From positions 1,958,485 through 2,022,484 of the forward strand of contig NZ_JH109152.1 in the NCBI RefSeq assembly GCF_000190755.2: DNA of 64,000 nt, written 5' to 3'. The stretch comes from Methylobacter tundripaludum SV96. GTDB lineage: Bacteria; Pseudomonadota; Gammaproteobacteria; Methylococcales; Methylomonadaceae. Under the pieces are notes generated by a model, which saw nothing but the letters and a program-made list of their open reading frames with translations, ran no database searches and was not told the origin of the DNA. Below, one piece after another: positions 45,742 to 55,210 of the stretch. The translations under genes and the position numbers were made by a program. Each line of letters begins with the position of its first letter. The stretch's first letter is position 1.

Positions 45742-47334
45742 ATGAAAATATCTAAACTTACATTGGCAATCGCTACCGTTTTAGGTGCAGGCGCAACATC
45801 CGGCGCTTTTGCCATGGATCTTTATGTTGATACCAAAACCAAACAGATTTATGCAGAACCCGGTCGTGGCCGGGAACTTATGGGGTCTTTCGAAAAAGTT
45901 CAGAGCGCTACTGCCAAACCAGCGGTTAAAGCAGAAGACCAGGCAGAAATTAAAGCGATTCGTGAAGATTTGGCTTTAAAAGACAATGCTATTAAAGCGC
46001 TGGAAGAACATGCAAAAGAAGAAACAGCTCCTGGAAAAGCTCATGTTAAACTCGACGACGGTATCCATTTTGCGACCAACGACGGCAATTTCACCGCCGG
46101 TATTAACGGTCGTTTGCAAGTGGATTCTCAGACCAATGTGACCGACCGTGTCGCCACTGCTACCGGACCTAATCCGAATAACCAATTGGCTGATGGCATG
46201 TCGATTCGTCGTGCCCGTCTGGGGGTTGAAGGTACATTCTTTAAAAGTAGTTTTTACAAATTTGAGTACGATTTCACTCGCGGTAACGGCACGACAGGCG
46301 CCGGGGTTACCGATGCTTTCATTGGTTATAATTTTTCCAAACCGTTTTCAATTAAATTCGGTGCTTTCAAAGAGCCGTTCAGCTTAGAAGAAGCCACCAG
46401 CAACCGCTATATCACATTCATCCAACGTAACCAAGCCGTCGACACTTTCGTCGACGACCTGAATACTTACAAAATGGGTATCGGCGCTAACTATGCGACC
46501 GATCGCTGGCAGGTGGCTACATCGTTACAAACAGAACCTGTTGGCGCAAACGGCGCCAGCAACAGCGCGACCGGCACTAACGGAAACGCTAACCGTAACG
46601 GCAGCAGTGGCGATACTAACTGGGAAGTTAACGCTCGAGTGACCGGCATGCCGTGGATGGAAAGCAAAACCAAGTTCCTGCATGTAGGTACATCGGGGTC
46701 GTATATCAATGTTAATAACAATTATTTGGCTGACGGTAGTGCGTTACGTAGCGGTGGTATTTCGTACGCCCACGGCCTCAATAATAACGTAGACCGTACC
46801 AATATAGTAAATACGGGGAATCTGACTTCAGGCAACAGCCGTACAGGGAACCAGGCAAATCATCTGACCCGTTTTGGCGCAGAATCTGCTCTGGTCTATG
46901 GGCCGTTTTCAGCACAAGGCGAATATATCGCGACGAATGTTACCGGCAGAGGCTATGACAATGAAACTCTGGATGGTTACTACGGCTATGTAACCTATTT
47001 CTTAACTGGCGAGTCGCGTAATTATAAATCCAAGACCGGTGCCTGGGATCGCTTAAAACCCAATCGTAATTTTGATATGAAAGGCGGCTGGGGTGCATGG
47101 GAGCTTGCAGCGGGTTACGATGCGCTCGATTTGAATACTCTTAACATAAAAGGCGGAAGAACATCAACTGCGAAGTTTGGCGTCAACTGGTATCCTAATT
47201 CGCATGTGCGTGTAATGGCTAACTGGGTTCATGCGCTGGATATTAATACCGGAGCAGTTGCCAATACGACTAGTCGTGCATTTAACAATGCCGATTTGGA
47301 CGCGATTGAAACACGCGTTCAGCTTGACTGGTAA
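45742..47334 (+). CDS. Phosphate-selective porin of the OprP/OprO family
   Basis: Outer-membrane channel for phosphate or polyphosphate. The 530 residues start with a signal peptide ending SGAFA. A short coiled-coil-like segment (about 60-95; EDQAEIKAIREDLALKDNAI) follows, then the OprO/P barrel from about 105 (VKLDDGIHFATNDGNFTAGINGRLQVD, RRARLGVEGTFFKSSFYKFEYDF, FSIKFGAFKEPFSLEE). It ends in an aromatic residue (VQLDW), as outer-membrane proteins do. The four Pho half-sites upstream support a role in phosphate starvation. Confidence 0.93.
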   Translation: MKISKLTLAIATVLGAGATSGAFAMDLYVDTKTKQIYAEPGRGRELMGSFEKVQSATAKPAVKAEDQAEIKAIREDLALKDNAIKALEEHAKEETAPGKAHVKLDDGIHFATNDGNFTAGINGRLQVDSQTNVTDRVATATGPNPNNQLADGMSIRRARLGVEGTFFKSSFYKFEYDFTRGNGTTGAGVTDAFIGYNFSKPFSIKFGAFKEPFSLEEATSNRYITFIQRNQAVDTFVDDLNTYKMGIGANYATDRWQVATSLQTEPVGANGASNSATGTNGNANRNGSSGDTNWEVNARVTGMPWMESKTKFLHVGTSGSYINVNNNYLADGSALRSGGISYAHGLNNNVDRTNIVNTGNLTSGNSRTGNQANHLTRFGAESALVYGPFSAQGEYIATNVTGRGYDNETLDGYYGYVTYFLTGESRNYKSKTGAWDRLKPNRNFDMKGGWGAWELAAGYDALDLNTLNIKGGRTSTAKFGVNWYPNSHVRVMANWVHALDINTGAVANTTSRAFNNADLDAIETRVQLDW

Positions 47335-47413
47335 AGATGGGTTAAGACTCGTTAGATTGGTGCTTACTCTTAAGGCAGTTTAACGAAATTGACTCTGGCG
47401 AAAGCCAATACAC

Positions 47414-47446
47414 AGCCGCACTGAATCTTCAGTGCGGCTTTTTTTA
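47414..47446 (+). terminator. Intrinsic terminator after the phosphate porin
   Basis: Perfect 12-bp stem AGCCGCACTGAA / TTCAGTGCGGCT with a 2-nt loop, followed by a run of T, about 80 bp past the porin stop. Confidence 0.92.
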
Positions 47447-47491
47447 TGGTCGCCAATCCTATAAATCACCTGCCTTAACTGGCCAATATTC

Positions 47492-47809
47492 TCAATCATG
47501 CCCCATTATTTTTAATTGGGTACGCAGGTTTTCAAGCTCCTCCATCAAATCCAGCGCCAGCGCGATACCGGCCAGATTGACGCCCAGATCATGCTGCAAC
47601 CTTAGCGCGGAGCGTACCCGCACCAGACATGTTCCTGAAAAACGCCACAAATGTATATCGTCTCCTTCCGGTTCGATAATGCTTTCTTCAACCAGACTGA
47701 TAACCCAGTCAGCATGAACGCCGCAAGCATGGCACAGTTGCTCCAGAGTCAGACTGTCATCTTCAATGACCGTTCCGGTATGCACTGGCAATAAATCATG
47801 TGAATTCAT
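47492..47809 (-). CDS. cbpM: Chaperone modulator CbpM
   Basis: A 105-residue MerR-helix protein that binds the J-domain of CbpA and inhibits it. It has the LEQLCHACGVHADWVISLVEESIIEP segment typical of CbpM and a C-terminal helical part RVRSALRLQHDLGVNLAGIALALDLMEELENL. Its start overlaps the cbpA stop by 4 nt, so the two are translated together. Confidence 0.9.
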   Translation of the reverse strand: MNSHDLLPVHTGTVIEDDSLTLEQLCHACGVHADWVISLVEESIIEPEGDDIHLWRFSGTCLVRVRSALRLQHDLGVNLAGIALALDLMEELENLRTQLKIMGHD

Positions 47810-48762
47810 AGGCTTTTTACCCCCAAAGATAAGCGCGGGTTAAAATCAAGTTCTTGCTGCATTTTTTGGTAGACCGCTTTGGCGCGCTCGGTGTTTGCAG
47901 GCGGCAGTGCGATTTGCAGTACGACGAAAAAATCGCCCTGCGTTTTGGCTGGAAGCCCTCGGCCTTTTAAACGCAGCTTGCTGCCTTGCCGGGAATTGGG
48001 CGGTATTTTCAGGTCAACGCTTCCTTCCGGCGTAGGCACTTTTATTTTAGCGCCTAATGCCGCCTCCCAAGGCGTAACGGGCAGCTCCAGGTAGATGTCG
48101 GTTTCGGAAACCCGATACAGCGGGTGGCTGTTAAAGGCTATTTCAAGCAGCAGGTCGCCGGCTTTGCCGCCGCCTGAGCCGGGGTCGCCCTGCCCTGCCA
48201 GCCGGATATGTTGTCCGGGTTTAATGCCTTTGGGAATTTTGATGTTCAGGCTTCGGTGTTTAACCTTTACATAACCTTGCACATCCATTTCCGGCGTGCT
48301 CAGGGAAATATTGCGCGTCGAGCCGTGGATACTGTCTTCCAGGTCGATATAAATTTTTGCATGGCTGTCCTGTCCCCGCACATGAAAGCCGTGCGGCCCA
48401 CGGTCAGTAGGACGAGATCCGGCGCGTCCGAACAATTGTTCAAAAAAATCACTAAAGGCGCCGGCGTCGCCACCGGTAAAACCGCCACCTTTGAACTCGA
48501 AGCCTTCATCCCAGTTTGGCGGCGGCCTGAAATCCTCACCGGCTTTCCACTTGGTACCCAATTTATCGTAAGCGGCTCTTTTTTCAGGGTCCTGGAGTAC
48601 TTCGTAAGCTTCGCCCAGTTCCTTGAATTTTGCCTCGGCATCCTTTTCCTTGCTGACATCGGGATGGTATTTACGCGCCAGTTTACGATAGGCGCGCTTG
48701 ACTTCGTCCTGAGTGGAGTTTCTGGATAGCCCCATTATCTTGTAGTAATCTTTATACTGCAT
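47806..48762 (-). CDS. cbpA: Curved DNA-binding DnaJ-like co-chaperone CbpA
   Basis: A 318-residue DnaJ homologue. J-domain at 1-70 with the essential HPD (ARKYHPDVSKEKDAE), a Gly/Phe-rich linker to about 125 (GFEFKGGGFTGGDAG), no zinc-finger module, and two beta-sandwich substrate domains (VKHRSLNIKIPKGIKPGQHIRLAGQGDPG, LRLKGRGLPAKTQGDFFV). This layout separates CbpA from DnaJ proper. Stimulates DnaK and binds curved DNA in E. coli. Confidence 0.94.
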   Translation of the reverse strand: MQYKDYYKIMGLSRNSTQDEVKRAYRKLARKYHPDVSKEKDAEAKFKELGEAYEVLQDPEKRAAYDKLGTKWKAGEDFRPPPNWDEGFEFKGGGFTGGDAGAFSDFFEQLFGRAGSRPTDRGPHGFHVRGQDSHAKIYIDLEDSIHGSTRNISLSTPEMDVQGYVKVKHRSLNIKIPKGIKPGQHIRLAGQGDPGSGGGKAGDLLLEIAFNSHPLYRVSETDIYLELPVTPWEAALGAKIKVPTPEGSVDLKIPPNSRQGSKLRLKGRGLPAKTQGDFFVVLQIALPPANTERAKAVYQKMQQELDFNPRLSLGVKSL

Positions 48763-49155
48763 GCTGTGCCCGTCCGATTACAATTGAGAACCTGAAAAAT
48801 TCAGGTAGATTTGGTATTTCCATGCCAGCATAAATCAGTTAATGGTGAGCTTCAAGCATTCAGCCAAGGCGACAAGCTTGTCAGGCCGGCCGCCAATCAT
48901 TCAAGCTTAAAAAACCTCAAACCATTTCGGCTTGAAAAAAATAATATAGAGTAAAAAGAACTCCGATATGGGGACAAACGCGAAAATATAATGAACAACC
49001 AGAATGGCTAAACATAGCAGCAGGCGCTTTACAAACAGAGTAAAAGTGATCATTGGCATCTTATTCACCTATTGGGTTGCCTTTAGGGTATGCCTACCAC
49101 TCAGGTTGTTCTATTTTTACAAAATCCGGATTAATGGCGTAATGGGAGCCTGGAA
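48763..49155. other. Intergenic region without a supported gene
   Basis: Between cbpA and hsp20. It contains a CCCCATAT on the minus strand near 48968-48975 that resembles a sigma-32 -10, but no convincing CTTGAA at the right distance. No repeat, RNA gene or plausible reading frame with a ribosome-binding site stands out. Confidence 0.5.
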
Positions 49156-49593
49156 TTATTCCTCCGACATGACATTGATGCGTTTTGGTTTAATGGCTTC
49201 CCGTTTGGGAATGATGATTTCCAGTACGCCGAGTTTGCATTTTGCATTGATGGCATCGCCATCGGCAGAATCGGGCAGGCTGAATCGACGATAAAAAGAA
49301 CCGGAGGTTCTTTCGACCCGTTTATAGCCTTCTTTTTCAGTTTTGGATTCGGTTTCTTTTTCGCCTTTTACCGTCAACACGCCTGCTTCCATGCTGACTT
49401 CGATGTTTTCCGGTTTAACACCTGGAATATCGGCAAGGATAACGAATTTATCGACTTCTTCTTTTATATCGACCGCAGGAGCCCATTCTGCGGTTGCAAT
49501 CGAACCTTCACCCGCTTTTTCATCCCGCGAAAGCGTCAGTTCTCTTTGTAATTGGTTCAGTAATCCCCACGGTTCATAACGTACGATAGCCAT
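49156..49593 (-). CDS. Hsp20/alpha-crystallin small heat-shock protein
   Basis: A 145-residue ATP-independent holdase. The alpha-crystallin domain runs from about 45 to 135 (WAPAVDIKEEVDKFVILADIPGV, ITVSMEAGVLTVKGEKETE-like strand, RVERTSGSFYRRFSLPD, AKCKLGVLEIIIPK). The short N-terminal arm (MAIVRYEPWGLLNQLQREL) and C-terminal IKPKRINV tail with an IxV-type anchor are present. AGGAG precedes the ATG, and a sigma-32-type promoter lies about 75 bp upstream. Confidence 0.94.
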   Translation of the reverse strand: MAIVRYEPWGLLNQLQRELTLSRDEKAGEGSIATAEWAPAVDIKEEVDKFVILADIPGVKPENIEVSMEAGVLTVKGEKETESKTEKEGYKRVERTSGSFYRRFSLPDSADGDAINAKCKLGVLEIIIPKREAIKPKRINVMSEE

Positions 49594-49664
49594 TTCTTGT
49601 CTCCTAAAGATTAATGTCTTAATTCAATAACAAACTTGAAAACGATTACTTGTCTTCATTAAAT

Positions 49665-49692
49665 ATGTGGGGGCAGCGGTTTTTTTGTCAAG
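49665..49692 (-). promoter_or_regulatory. Sigma-32-type heat-shock promoter of hsp20
   Basis: Minus strand: CTTGACA (-35, 49686-49692) and CCCCACAT (-10, 49665-49672) separated by 13 bp, close to the RpoH consensus CTTGAA and CCCCATNT at 13-15 bp. TTGACA also allows sigma-70 recognition of the -35. Confidence 0.75.
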
Positions 49693-49726
49693 TCGCTTAA
49701 TGTAATTGGGCGTTAGATTTTTAATG

Positions 49727-50332
49727 TTACTCTTTTGAATCGGTTAAGCGACTTGCCCGGTACGCACGCAGCAGCGCGATAAACGCCAGGAAATCGTATA
49801 AGCCGTGAATAACAATCGGAAGTAGTAAATTCCTGTCACCGCCATAATCCATAGATAAACCCAAATAAATCCCTACTAAAGCCGCCAGCACCGCATAAAG
49901 CGGCGTCACGGCATGAGCCAGGCCGAAAATAATATTGCTGCCGACCAAGCCTGCGGTCAAACCCCAGGAAGACTCCATCCAGGGCTGGATAACACCGCGA
50001 AACAACAGCTCTTCCGATAGCCCGGCAATTGACGCCAGTATCAATAAATCAGTCCAGTGGTAACGATGCAAATTGGAGCCCAAGGTCTCAAACAGCATGT
50101 TTTTAATCTTTATTAATGACTCTGTCTGCATTTGCTCCAGGGTCAGGAACAGTAAAAATAAAGGTATTGTCCCTATCACGCCGTAAGCGATGGCCGACTC
50201 TGAAAAATACAGGTCAGCGAAAGGATTGATGTCCGCGATCCAACCTAAAAAAACCGCGACCAAAATCAGGGCCGCTTCAAAAGCACAAGCCTTTTTAAAA
50301 AAACCATCGTGGTTGGTAGGATGTTTATCCAT
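49727..50332 (-). CDS. CPBP-family intramembrane metalloprotease
   Basis: A 201-residue polytopic protein with about six hydrophobic helices. The CAAX-protease/bacteriocin-processing (CPBP) motifs are complete: EELLFRGV (EExxxR) near residue 105, FGLAHA (FxxxH) near 138 and HGLYD near 180. These residues form the catalytic/metal site in Rce1-like enzymes. Substrate unknown. It lies about 130 bp downstream of the hsp20 start region on the same strand. Confidence 0.9.
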   Translation of the reverse strand: MDKHPTNHDGFFKKACAFEAALILVAVFLGWIADINPFADLYFSESAIAYGVIGTIPLFLLFLTLEQMQTESLIKIKNMLFETLGSNLHRYHWTDLLILASIAGLSEELLFRGVIQPWMESSWGLTAGLVGSNIIFGLAHAVTPLYAVLAALVGIYLGLSMDYGGDRNLLLPIVIHGLYDFLAFIALLRAYRASRLTDSKE

Positions 50333-50418
50333 TTCTATTAACTGAGCAGCAAGAAAAGGTCATTCTAATCAAAAATGGTTAAAATGGTGGTTTTTGATTC
50401 ATTATTGCGACTAACACT

Positions 50419-50676
50419 ATGCTGTGTTTTATTTATAAAAGCTTGAAAAAAGAACATCTTTATTTGTATGTTGATAAAAAAGACGATTTTTCGAGGGTAC
50501 CGGAAGCGCTTTTCAGCAGCTTTGGCAAAATGGAATTTGTGATGGATTTGGAGCTGACGCCGGAACGTAAACTGGCCAAGGAAGAAGCCGGAAAAGTGAT
50601 TGATAGCCTGAAGGCGAAAGGCTTTTTTGTGCAGCTACCGCCGATCAATCTGCCTGCGCCGGTAACAATTCAGTAA
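50419..50676 (+). CDS. YcgL domain protein
   Basis: An 85-residue cytoplasmic protein with the YcgL fold signature: CFIYKSLKKEHLYLYVDKKDDFSRVPEAL at the N-terminus (split over residues 3-31) and MDLELTPERKLAKEE further on. The family is confined to gammaproteobacteria and its function is unsettled. It converges on dcd, with a long palindrome in the gap. Confidence 0.9.
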   Translation: MLCFIYKSLKKEHLYLYVDKKDDFSRVPEALFSSFGKMEFVMDLELTPERKLAKEEAGKVIDSLKAKGFFVQLPPINLPAPVTIQ

Positions 50677-50694
50677 TTTTGATAAAAGCATAAA

Positions 50695-50763
50695 ACCACG
50701 AAGGCACGAAGAGCACGGAGAAAAGCTGAGGCAAAAACTTCGTGCTCTTCGTGCCTTCGTGGT
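50695..50763. repeat. Perfect 23-bp inverted repeat, family E copy 1
   Basis: Left arm begins ACCACGAAGGCACGAAGAG (50695-50717) and is an exact complement of the right arm ending CTTCGTGCCTTCGTGGT (50741-50763), around a 23-nt loop. It lies between convergent ycgL and dcd, where it could end both transcripts. A second, interrupted copy is at 58839-58992. Confidence 0.92.
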
Positions 50764-50775
50764 GAATCAATCTAT

Positions 50776-51342
50776 TTACGCTTTCGGCAAGGTAACGCCG
50801 GTTTGTCCCTGATACTTGCCGCCCCGGTCTTTGTAAGAGGTTTCACAAATTTCGTCGCCGCCGAAAAACAGCATTTGCGCCACGCCTTCATTGGCATAGA
50901 TTTTTGCGGGCAGCGTGGTGGTATTGGAAAACTCCAGCGTCACATGGCCTTCCCATTCGGGTTCCAGCGGGGTGACATTAACGATAATGCCGCATCTGGC
51001 ATAGGTAGATTTTCCAAGGCAAATCGTCAATACATCGCGGGGAATGCGGAAGTATTCAACCGTTCTGGCCAAGGCGAATGAGTTCGGCGGGATAATGCAG
51101 ACATCGGACTTAACGTCGACAAAGCTGTTTGAATCAAAGTCTTTGGGATCGACGATCGCGGAATTGATATTGGTGAAAATCTTGAATTCGTCCGAACACC
51201 GGACATCGTAGCCGTAACTGGATGTGCCGTAGGAAATGACCCGGCCGCGTTCCGAATCCCTGACTTGGCCGCTTTCAAACGGTTCGATCATGCCCTGTTG
51301 TTCCGCCATGCGACGTATCCACTTGTCCGACTTAATGCTCAT
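50776..51342 (-). CDS. dcd: dCTP deaminase
   Basis: Deaminates dCTP to dUTP for thymidylate synthesis. At 188 residues it has the usual gammaproteobacterial length and start ([23 protein letters not shown], read in two parts). The trimer active-site segments are [53 protein letters not shown] with the catalytic Glu, and GVAQMLFF. Gene order dcd-apbC-metG-rnfB is shared with Pseudomonas. Confidence 0.96.
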   Translation of the reverse strand: MSIKSDKWIRRMAEQQGMIEPFESGQVRDSERGRVISYGTSSYGYDVRCSDEFKIFTNINSAIVDPKDFDSNSFVDVKSDVCIIPPNSFALARTVEYFRIPRDVLTICLGKSTYARCGIIVNVTPLEPEWEGHVTLEFSNTTTLPAKIYANEGVAQMLFFGGDEICETSYKDRGGKYQGQTGVTLPKA

Positions 51343-51395
51343 GGAGTATTACTACCTGATTGATTTAAAAAGGCGGATTTTAACATAGAACGTAA

Positions 51396-51528
51396 TTACT
51401 CAGCAGTTAGAAAAATAGAACGCAGATGACGCTGATAATTATGATATGTAAGATTTTTATTGAATTATCCGTGTTCATCATATTCATCCGCGTCATCTGC
51501 GTTCCATTGTATTCGATGGCTAAGTAGG
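51396..51528. repeat. Family G element copy 1 (MITE-like, terminal inverted repeats)
   Basis: Left end TACTCAGCAG then AATAGAACGCAGATGACGCT; right end CGCGTCATCTGCGTTCCATT then GGCTAAGTAG. The ends pair over about 30 bp with minor mismatches, and the centre is AT-rich. Copies are at 59969-60161 and, split by other repeats, at 22088-22364. It fills the gap between apbC and dcd. Confidence 0.85.
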
Positions 51529-51548
51529 TTTTTACGGAACCGATACAA

Positions 51549-52646
51549 TCAGGTATTCTGCACGACGATCTTGGGAAACTTCGTGGTGAAATCCTTAGCC
51601 TTCAACGCCAGTCTGGCCGCTGTTTTACGTGCAATCTGCCTGTAAATTTGCGCAGGCCGCCCGTCCGGGTCGGCAACCACGGTCGGCCTGCCGGAATCGG
51701 CAAATTGCCGGATATTAATGTCCAAAGGCAAGGAACCGAGAAACTCGATTCGGTTACGCTCGGCCATCGCAAGCCCGCCGCCTTCACCGAATATGGCTTC
51801 TTCATGGCCGCAGTTGCTGCAAATATGCATGCTCATGTTTTCAACCAGACCCAATACCGGCACGTTGACTTTCTCGAACATGCCCAAGCCGCGCTGGGCA
51901 TCAATCAGGGCAATATCCTGCGGCGTGGTGACGATAATCGCGCCACTGACCGGAATCTGCTGCGACAAGGTTAGCTGAATATCGCCGGTGCCGGGCGGCA
52001 AATCGATAACCAGGTAATCCAGGTTGTCCCAGTTGGTGTCTTTGAGCAGTTGCTGCAAGGCCGTGGTAACCATCGGGCCGCGCCAGATCATGGCTTGATC
52101 GGCCTCAACCAGATAGCCGATAGAAATCGTCTGCACGCCGTAAGCGATCTTGGGCATCATGGTTTTTTGGTCTTTGCTTTCAGGAAGGCCCGAAAGTCCC
52201 AGCATCATCGGGATACTGGGTCCGTAAATGTCCGCATCCAGAATGCCGACATTAGCGCCTTCTGCGGCCAGCGCCAGTGCCAGGTTGACCGCCGTCGTCG
52301 ACTTACCGACGCCGCCTTTGCCGGAGGCCACGGCGATAATGTTTTTGACGTTGGGCAGCGGCTTTAATGCCTGTTGTACGGCATGGGAAAGAATTTTTAC
52401 GCTGACTTCAACGCTGACATCGCCGATGCCTGCCAATGTTTTCAGATGCTCTTCAACTGCGGCTTTGAGTTCGGCGATATAGCTTTTGGCGGGATAGCCC
52501 AACTCCAGTTTAACGCTGACGTTGTTACCATCGATAACGATGGCTTTGACCGATTTTGCCGAAACCAGATCGGTTCCATTGTTGGGGTCGATGAATGTTT
52601 GCAGAAGATCTTCTACATCAGCCTTTTCGATGCTTGCCATGTCCAT
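51549..52646 (-). CDS. apbC: Iron-sulfur cluster carrier ATPase ApbC/Mrp
   Basis: Carries and delivers Fe-S clusters. The 365 residues include an N-terminal MIP18/DUF59-like domain (about 5-80) and a ParA/MinD-type P-loop domain with deviant Walker A GKGGVGKSTTAVNLA (about 110-124), DADIYGPSIPMMLG, and the cluster-binding CxxC in HICSNCGHEEAIFGEGG near 275. A second ATG at 52640 has better spacing to GGAG and may be the real start. Lies divergently from metG. Confidence 0.95.
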   Translation of the reverse strand: MDMASIEKADVEDLLQTFIDPNNGTDLVSAKSVKAIVIDGNNVSVKLELGYPAKSYIAELKAAVEEHLKTLAGIGDVSVEVSVKILSHAVQQALKPLPNVKNIIAVASGKGGVGKSTTAVNLALALAAEGANVGILDADIYGPSIPMMLGLSGLPESKDQKTMMPKIAYGVQTISIGYLVEADQAMIWRGPMVTTALQQLLKDTNWDNLDYLVIDLPPGTGDIQLTLSQQIPVSGAIIVTTPQDIALIDAQRGLGMFEKVNVPVLGLVENMSMHICSNCGHEEAIFGEGGGLAMAERNRIEFLGSLPLDINIRQFADSGRPTVVADPDGRPAQIYRQIARKTAARLALKAKDFTTKFPKIVVQNT

Positions 52647-52829
52647 GCTCCATAGGTGTCAATAAAATGCGCCTGATCAATAACCAAGCATTTAGCTCAA
52701 GATACAAAACATTTTACCGACTCCCCCGTTATATTGCACTTTTTAGATGCCCGATAATCGCAGCTTGCGTTTATTTTATGCCATAATAACCAGCTAATTT
52801 TGCCTTCGAATTGCTTGAGCTTTTACACT

Positions 52830-54848
52830 ATGTCAGATAGAAAAATCCTCGTCACCAGCGCACTGCCTTACGCCAACGGCCCCATTCATCTCGGTCACCT
52901 GGTTGAATACATTCAAACCGACATTTGGGTGCGTTTCCAGAAACAACGCGGCAACCTCTGCTATTACGTTTGCGCGGACGACACCCACGGCACGCCGATC
53001 ATGCTCAGGGCGGATCGCGAAGGCATTACCCCGGAACAACTGATCGCCCAGGTCGGCAAAGAGCATCTGGCCGACTTTACCGAGTTCAGCGTGGCGTTCG
53101 ATAATTACCACAGCACCCATTCCGAAGAAAATAAGGCCTTGTCATCGCTGGTTTACGAGCGTTTACGCGATGCCGGACATATCAGCTCGCGCACCATTAC
53201 CCAGGCTTTTGATCCGGTTAAGAACATGTTTTTGTCCGACCGCTTTATCAAAGGCGAATGCCCCAAATGCGGCGCGGCCGATCAATACGGCGACGGCTGC
53301 GAAGTCTGCGGTACAACCTATGCGCCGACCGAGCTGAAAAACGCGGTTTCGGCAATTTCAGGCGCAAAGCCCGTCGATAAAGATTCCGTGCATTATTTTT
53401 TCGACCTGGCCAACTTTAGCGACATGTTGCGCGAGTGGACCCATGCCGGTCACTTGCAGCCCGAAGTCAGCAACAAATTGGCCGAATGGCTGGATGGCGG
53501 TTTGCAGCAATGGGACATAAGCCGCGACGCGCCCTATTTCGGCTTTGAAATCCCCGATGCGCCGGGCAAATATTTTTATGTGTGGCTGGATGCGCCGATC
53601 GGCTACATGGCCAGCTTTAAAAACCTGTGCGATAAGCAGGGACTGGACTTCAATGAATTCTGGTCCAAAAACAGCGATGCCGAGCTGTATCATTTCATCG
53701 GCAAAGACATCATTTATTTCCATGCCTTATTCTGGCCTGCGATGTTGAGCGGCGCGCATTTCAGGACGCCCAGTGCGATTTTCGCGCACGGTTTTTTAAC
53801 CGTGAACGGCGAAAAAATGTCCAAATCGCGCGGCACCTTTATCAAAGCCAGAACCTACCTGGACCACCTGAATCCTGAATACCTGCGTTATTATTTTGCC
53901 GCCAAGCTCAGCGCCGGGGTCGACGATCTGGACTTGAATTTCGACGATTTCAGCCAACGGGTTAATTCCGACCTGGTCGGCAAAGTAGTCAATATTGCCA
54001 GCCGTTGCAGCGGTTTTATCGCCAAACGCTTTGATAACAGGTTGTCGGAACAATGTTCGGAACAAGCCCTGTTCCATGAATTCGTTACCGCCAACACGCA
54101 AATTGCCGAACTTTACGAGGCCCGCGAATTCGGCAAAGCCATGCGCGAAATCATGGCGCTGGCCGATAAAGCCAATCAGTATATCGACGAGAAAAAACCG
54201 TGGCTGATCGCCAAGGAAGAAGGCAAGGACCAAGAACTGCACGAAGTCTGCACCATGGGACTCAACCTGTTCCGGCTGCTGGCCGTTTACTTGAAACCGG
54301 TTATTCCTGTGTTGGCAGGTAATGCGGAAAGCTTTTTAAATATCGAAGCGCAAGCCTGGCCGGTTGATGCCAAACCTTTGTTAAATCACGCGATCAACGA
54401 ATTCAAACCGCTGATGACGCGGGTTGAAGCCGATAAAATCGCGGCGATTATCGAAGCGTCCAAAGAAAACCTGGAAAAAACCGCCGAGCCTGTGAAAGCT
54501 AAAAAATTCGAACCGATAGCCGACACCATTGAGTTTGACGATTTCGCCAAACTCGATTTGCGTATCGCCAGAATCATCAAGGCCGATCACGTCGAAGGCG
54601 CGGACAAGTTGCTGCAGTTGACCGTGGATATCGGCGATGAAACCCGCAACATCTTTGCCGGGATTAAATCCGCCTATAGCCCGGAAGATCTGGAAGGAAA
54701 GCTGACCCTGGTCATCGCCAATCTTGCGCCGAGGAAAATGCGTTTCGGCCTATCCGAAGGCATGGTGCTGGCGGCAGGTCCCGGTGGCAAGGATATTTGG
54801 GTTTTGAGTCCCGATGAAGGTGCCGAGCCGGGGATGCGGGTTAAGTAA
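52830..54848 (+). CDS. metG: Methionyl-tRNA synthetase
   Basis: Charges tRNA-Met. The frame is open from a TTG at 52800, but the family start [17 protein letters not shown] places the ATG at 52830, giving 672 residues. Class I motifs are HIGH-type HLGH near residue 22 and KMSKS near 332. A zinc knuckle with [18 protein letters not shown] lies near 145. The C-terminal EMAP/Trbp111 tRNA-binding domain occupies about 565-672 ([20 protein letters not shown]). All parts are intact. Confidence 0.97.
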   Translation: MSDRKILVTSALPYANGPIHLGHLVEYIQTDIWVRFQKQRGNLCYYVCADDTHGTPIMLRADREGITPEQLIAQVGKEHLADFTEFSVAFDNYHSTHSEENKALSSLVYERLRDAGHISSRTITQAFDPVKNMFLSDRFIKGECPKCGAADQYGDGCEVCGTTYAPTELKNAVSAISGAKPVDKDSVHYFFDLANFSDMLREWTHAGHLQPEVSNKLAEWLDGGLQQWDISRDAPYFGFEIPDAPGKYFYVWLDAPIGYMASFKNLCDKQGLDFNEFWSKNSDAELYHFIGKDIIYFHALFWPAMLSGAHFRTPSAIFAHGFLTVNGEKMSKSRGTFIKARTYLDHLNPEYLRYYFAAKLSAGVDDLDLNFDDFSQRVNSDLVGKVVNIASRCSGFIAKRFDNRLSEQCSEQALFHEFVTANTQIAELYEAREFGKAMREIMALADKANQYIDEKKPWLIAKEEGKDQELHEVCTMGLNLFRLLAVYLKPVIPVLAGNAESFLNIEAQAWPVDAKPLLNHAINEFKPLMTRVEADKIAAIIEASKENLEKTAEPVKAKKFEPIADTIEFDDFAKLDLRIARIIKADHVEGADKLLQLTVDIGDETRNIFAGIKSAYSPEDLEGKLTLVIANLAPRKMRFGLSEGMVLAAGPGGKDIWVLSPDEGAEPGMRVK

Positions 54849-55210
54849 CTTCGTTATCGTTACCACGCTCCGGCCTGGGAACTATTAACATAAGAATCTT
54901 CGAAGCACGTCATCGCGGCAGGGATTCACGTCAGGCTTTCCCTGCCTGACGCCCTTCGGGTTAATGCAAATCTGTTCCAGACAGATTTGTGCCGGGATCC
55001 AGACGCCATGGATGGCAATGCTCAGGGATCGATAATCATTTTTTTAGTCGTATGAAACCTTTTTTGTATATTCTTCACATCCCTGTGCTCTCGGCAATTG
55101 CCCCATATATTGCTCTCGATCGCTGTTCCAGACGCGATTCTAGCTCCCCTATCCTTGCGGTCGTACTTCCGGCAATCCCTGCCGGAATGACCGCTATAGG
55201 GCTTGTGTAG
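54849..55210. repeat. Intergenic region built of degenerate repeat pieces
   Basis: No supported gene in these 362 bp between metG and rnfB. It contains CACGCTCCGGCCTGGGAAC (near 54868; shared in part with 63818), short inverted pieces such as CAGGGATTCACGTCAGGC facing CCTGCCTGACGCC, and CTCGGCAATTGC followed by ATTGCTCTC near 55091-55117. The last is a diverged family F start. An inverted CTTCCGGCAATCCCTGCCGG lies near 55166. The last 200 bp form an open frame without a ribosome-binding site, which I treat as chance. Confidence 0.55.

Noticed and set aside
48208-48729. A 173-codon frame opposite cbpA
   Set aside because: cbpA is clearly real, with an HPD motif and CTD domains. The opposite frame has no ribosome-binding site or family resemblance.
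48960-48990. Sigma-32 promoter for cbpA
   Set aside because: CCCCATAT is present on the minus strand, but no CTTGAA-like -35 lies 13-16 bp upstream, and it is about 200 bp from the gene.
50695-50763. CRISPR-like repeat at the long palindromes
   Set aside because: No regularly spaced direct repeats with unique spacers exist here or elsewhere in the window, and no cas genes are present. These are single inverted repeats.
54989-55210. A 73-codon frame ending right before rnfB
   Set aside because: It is made of degenerate repeat pieces and has no ribosome-binding site. The peptide resembles no protein.
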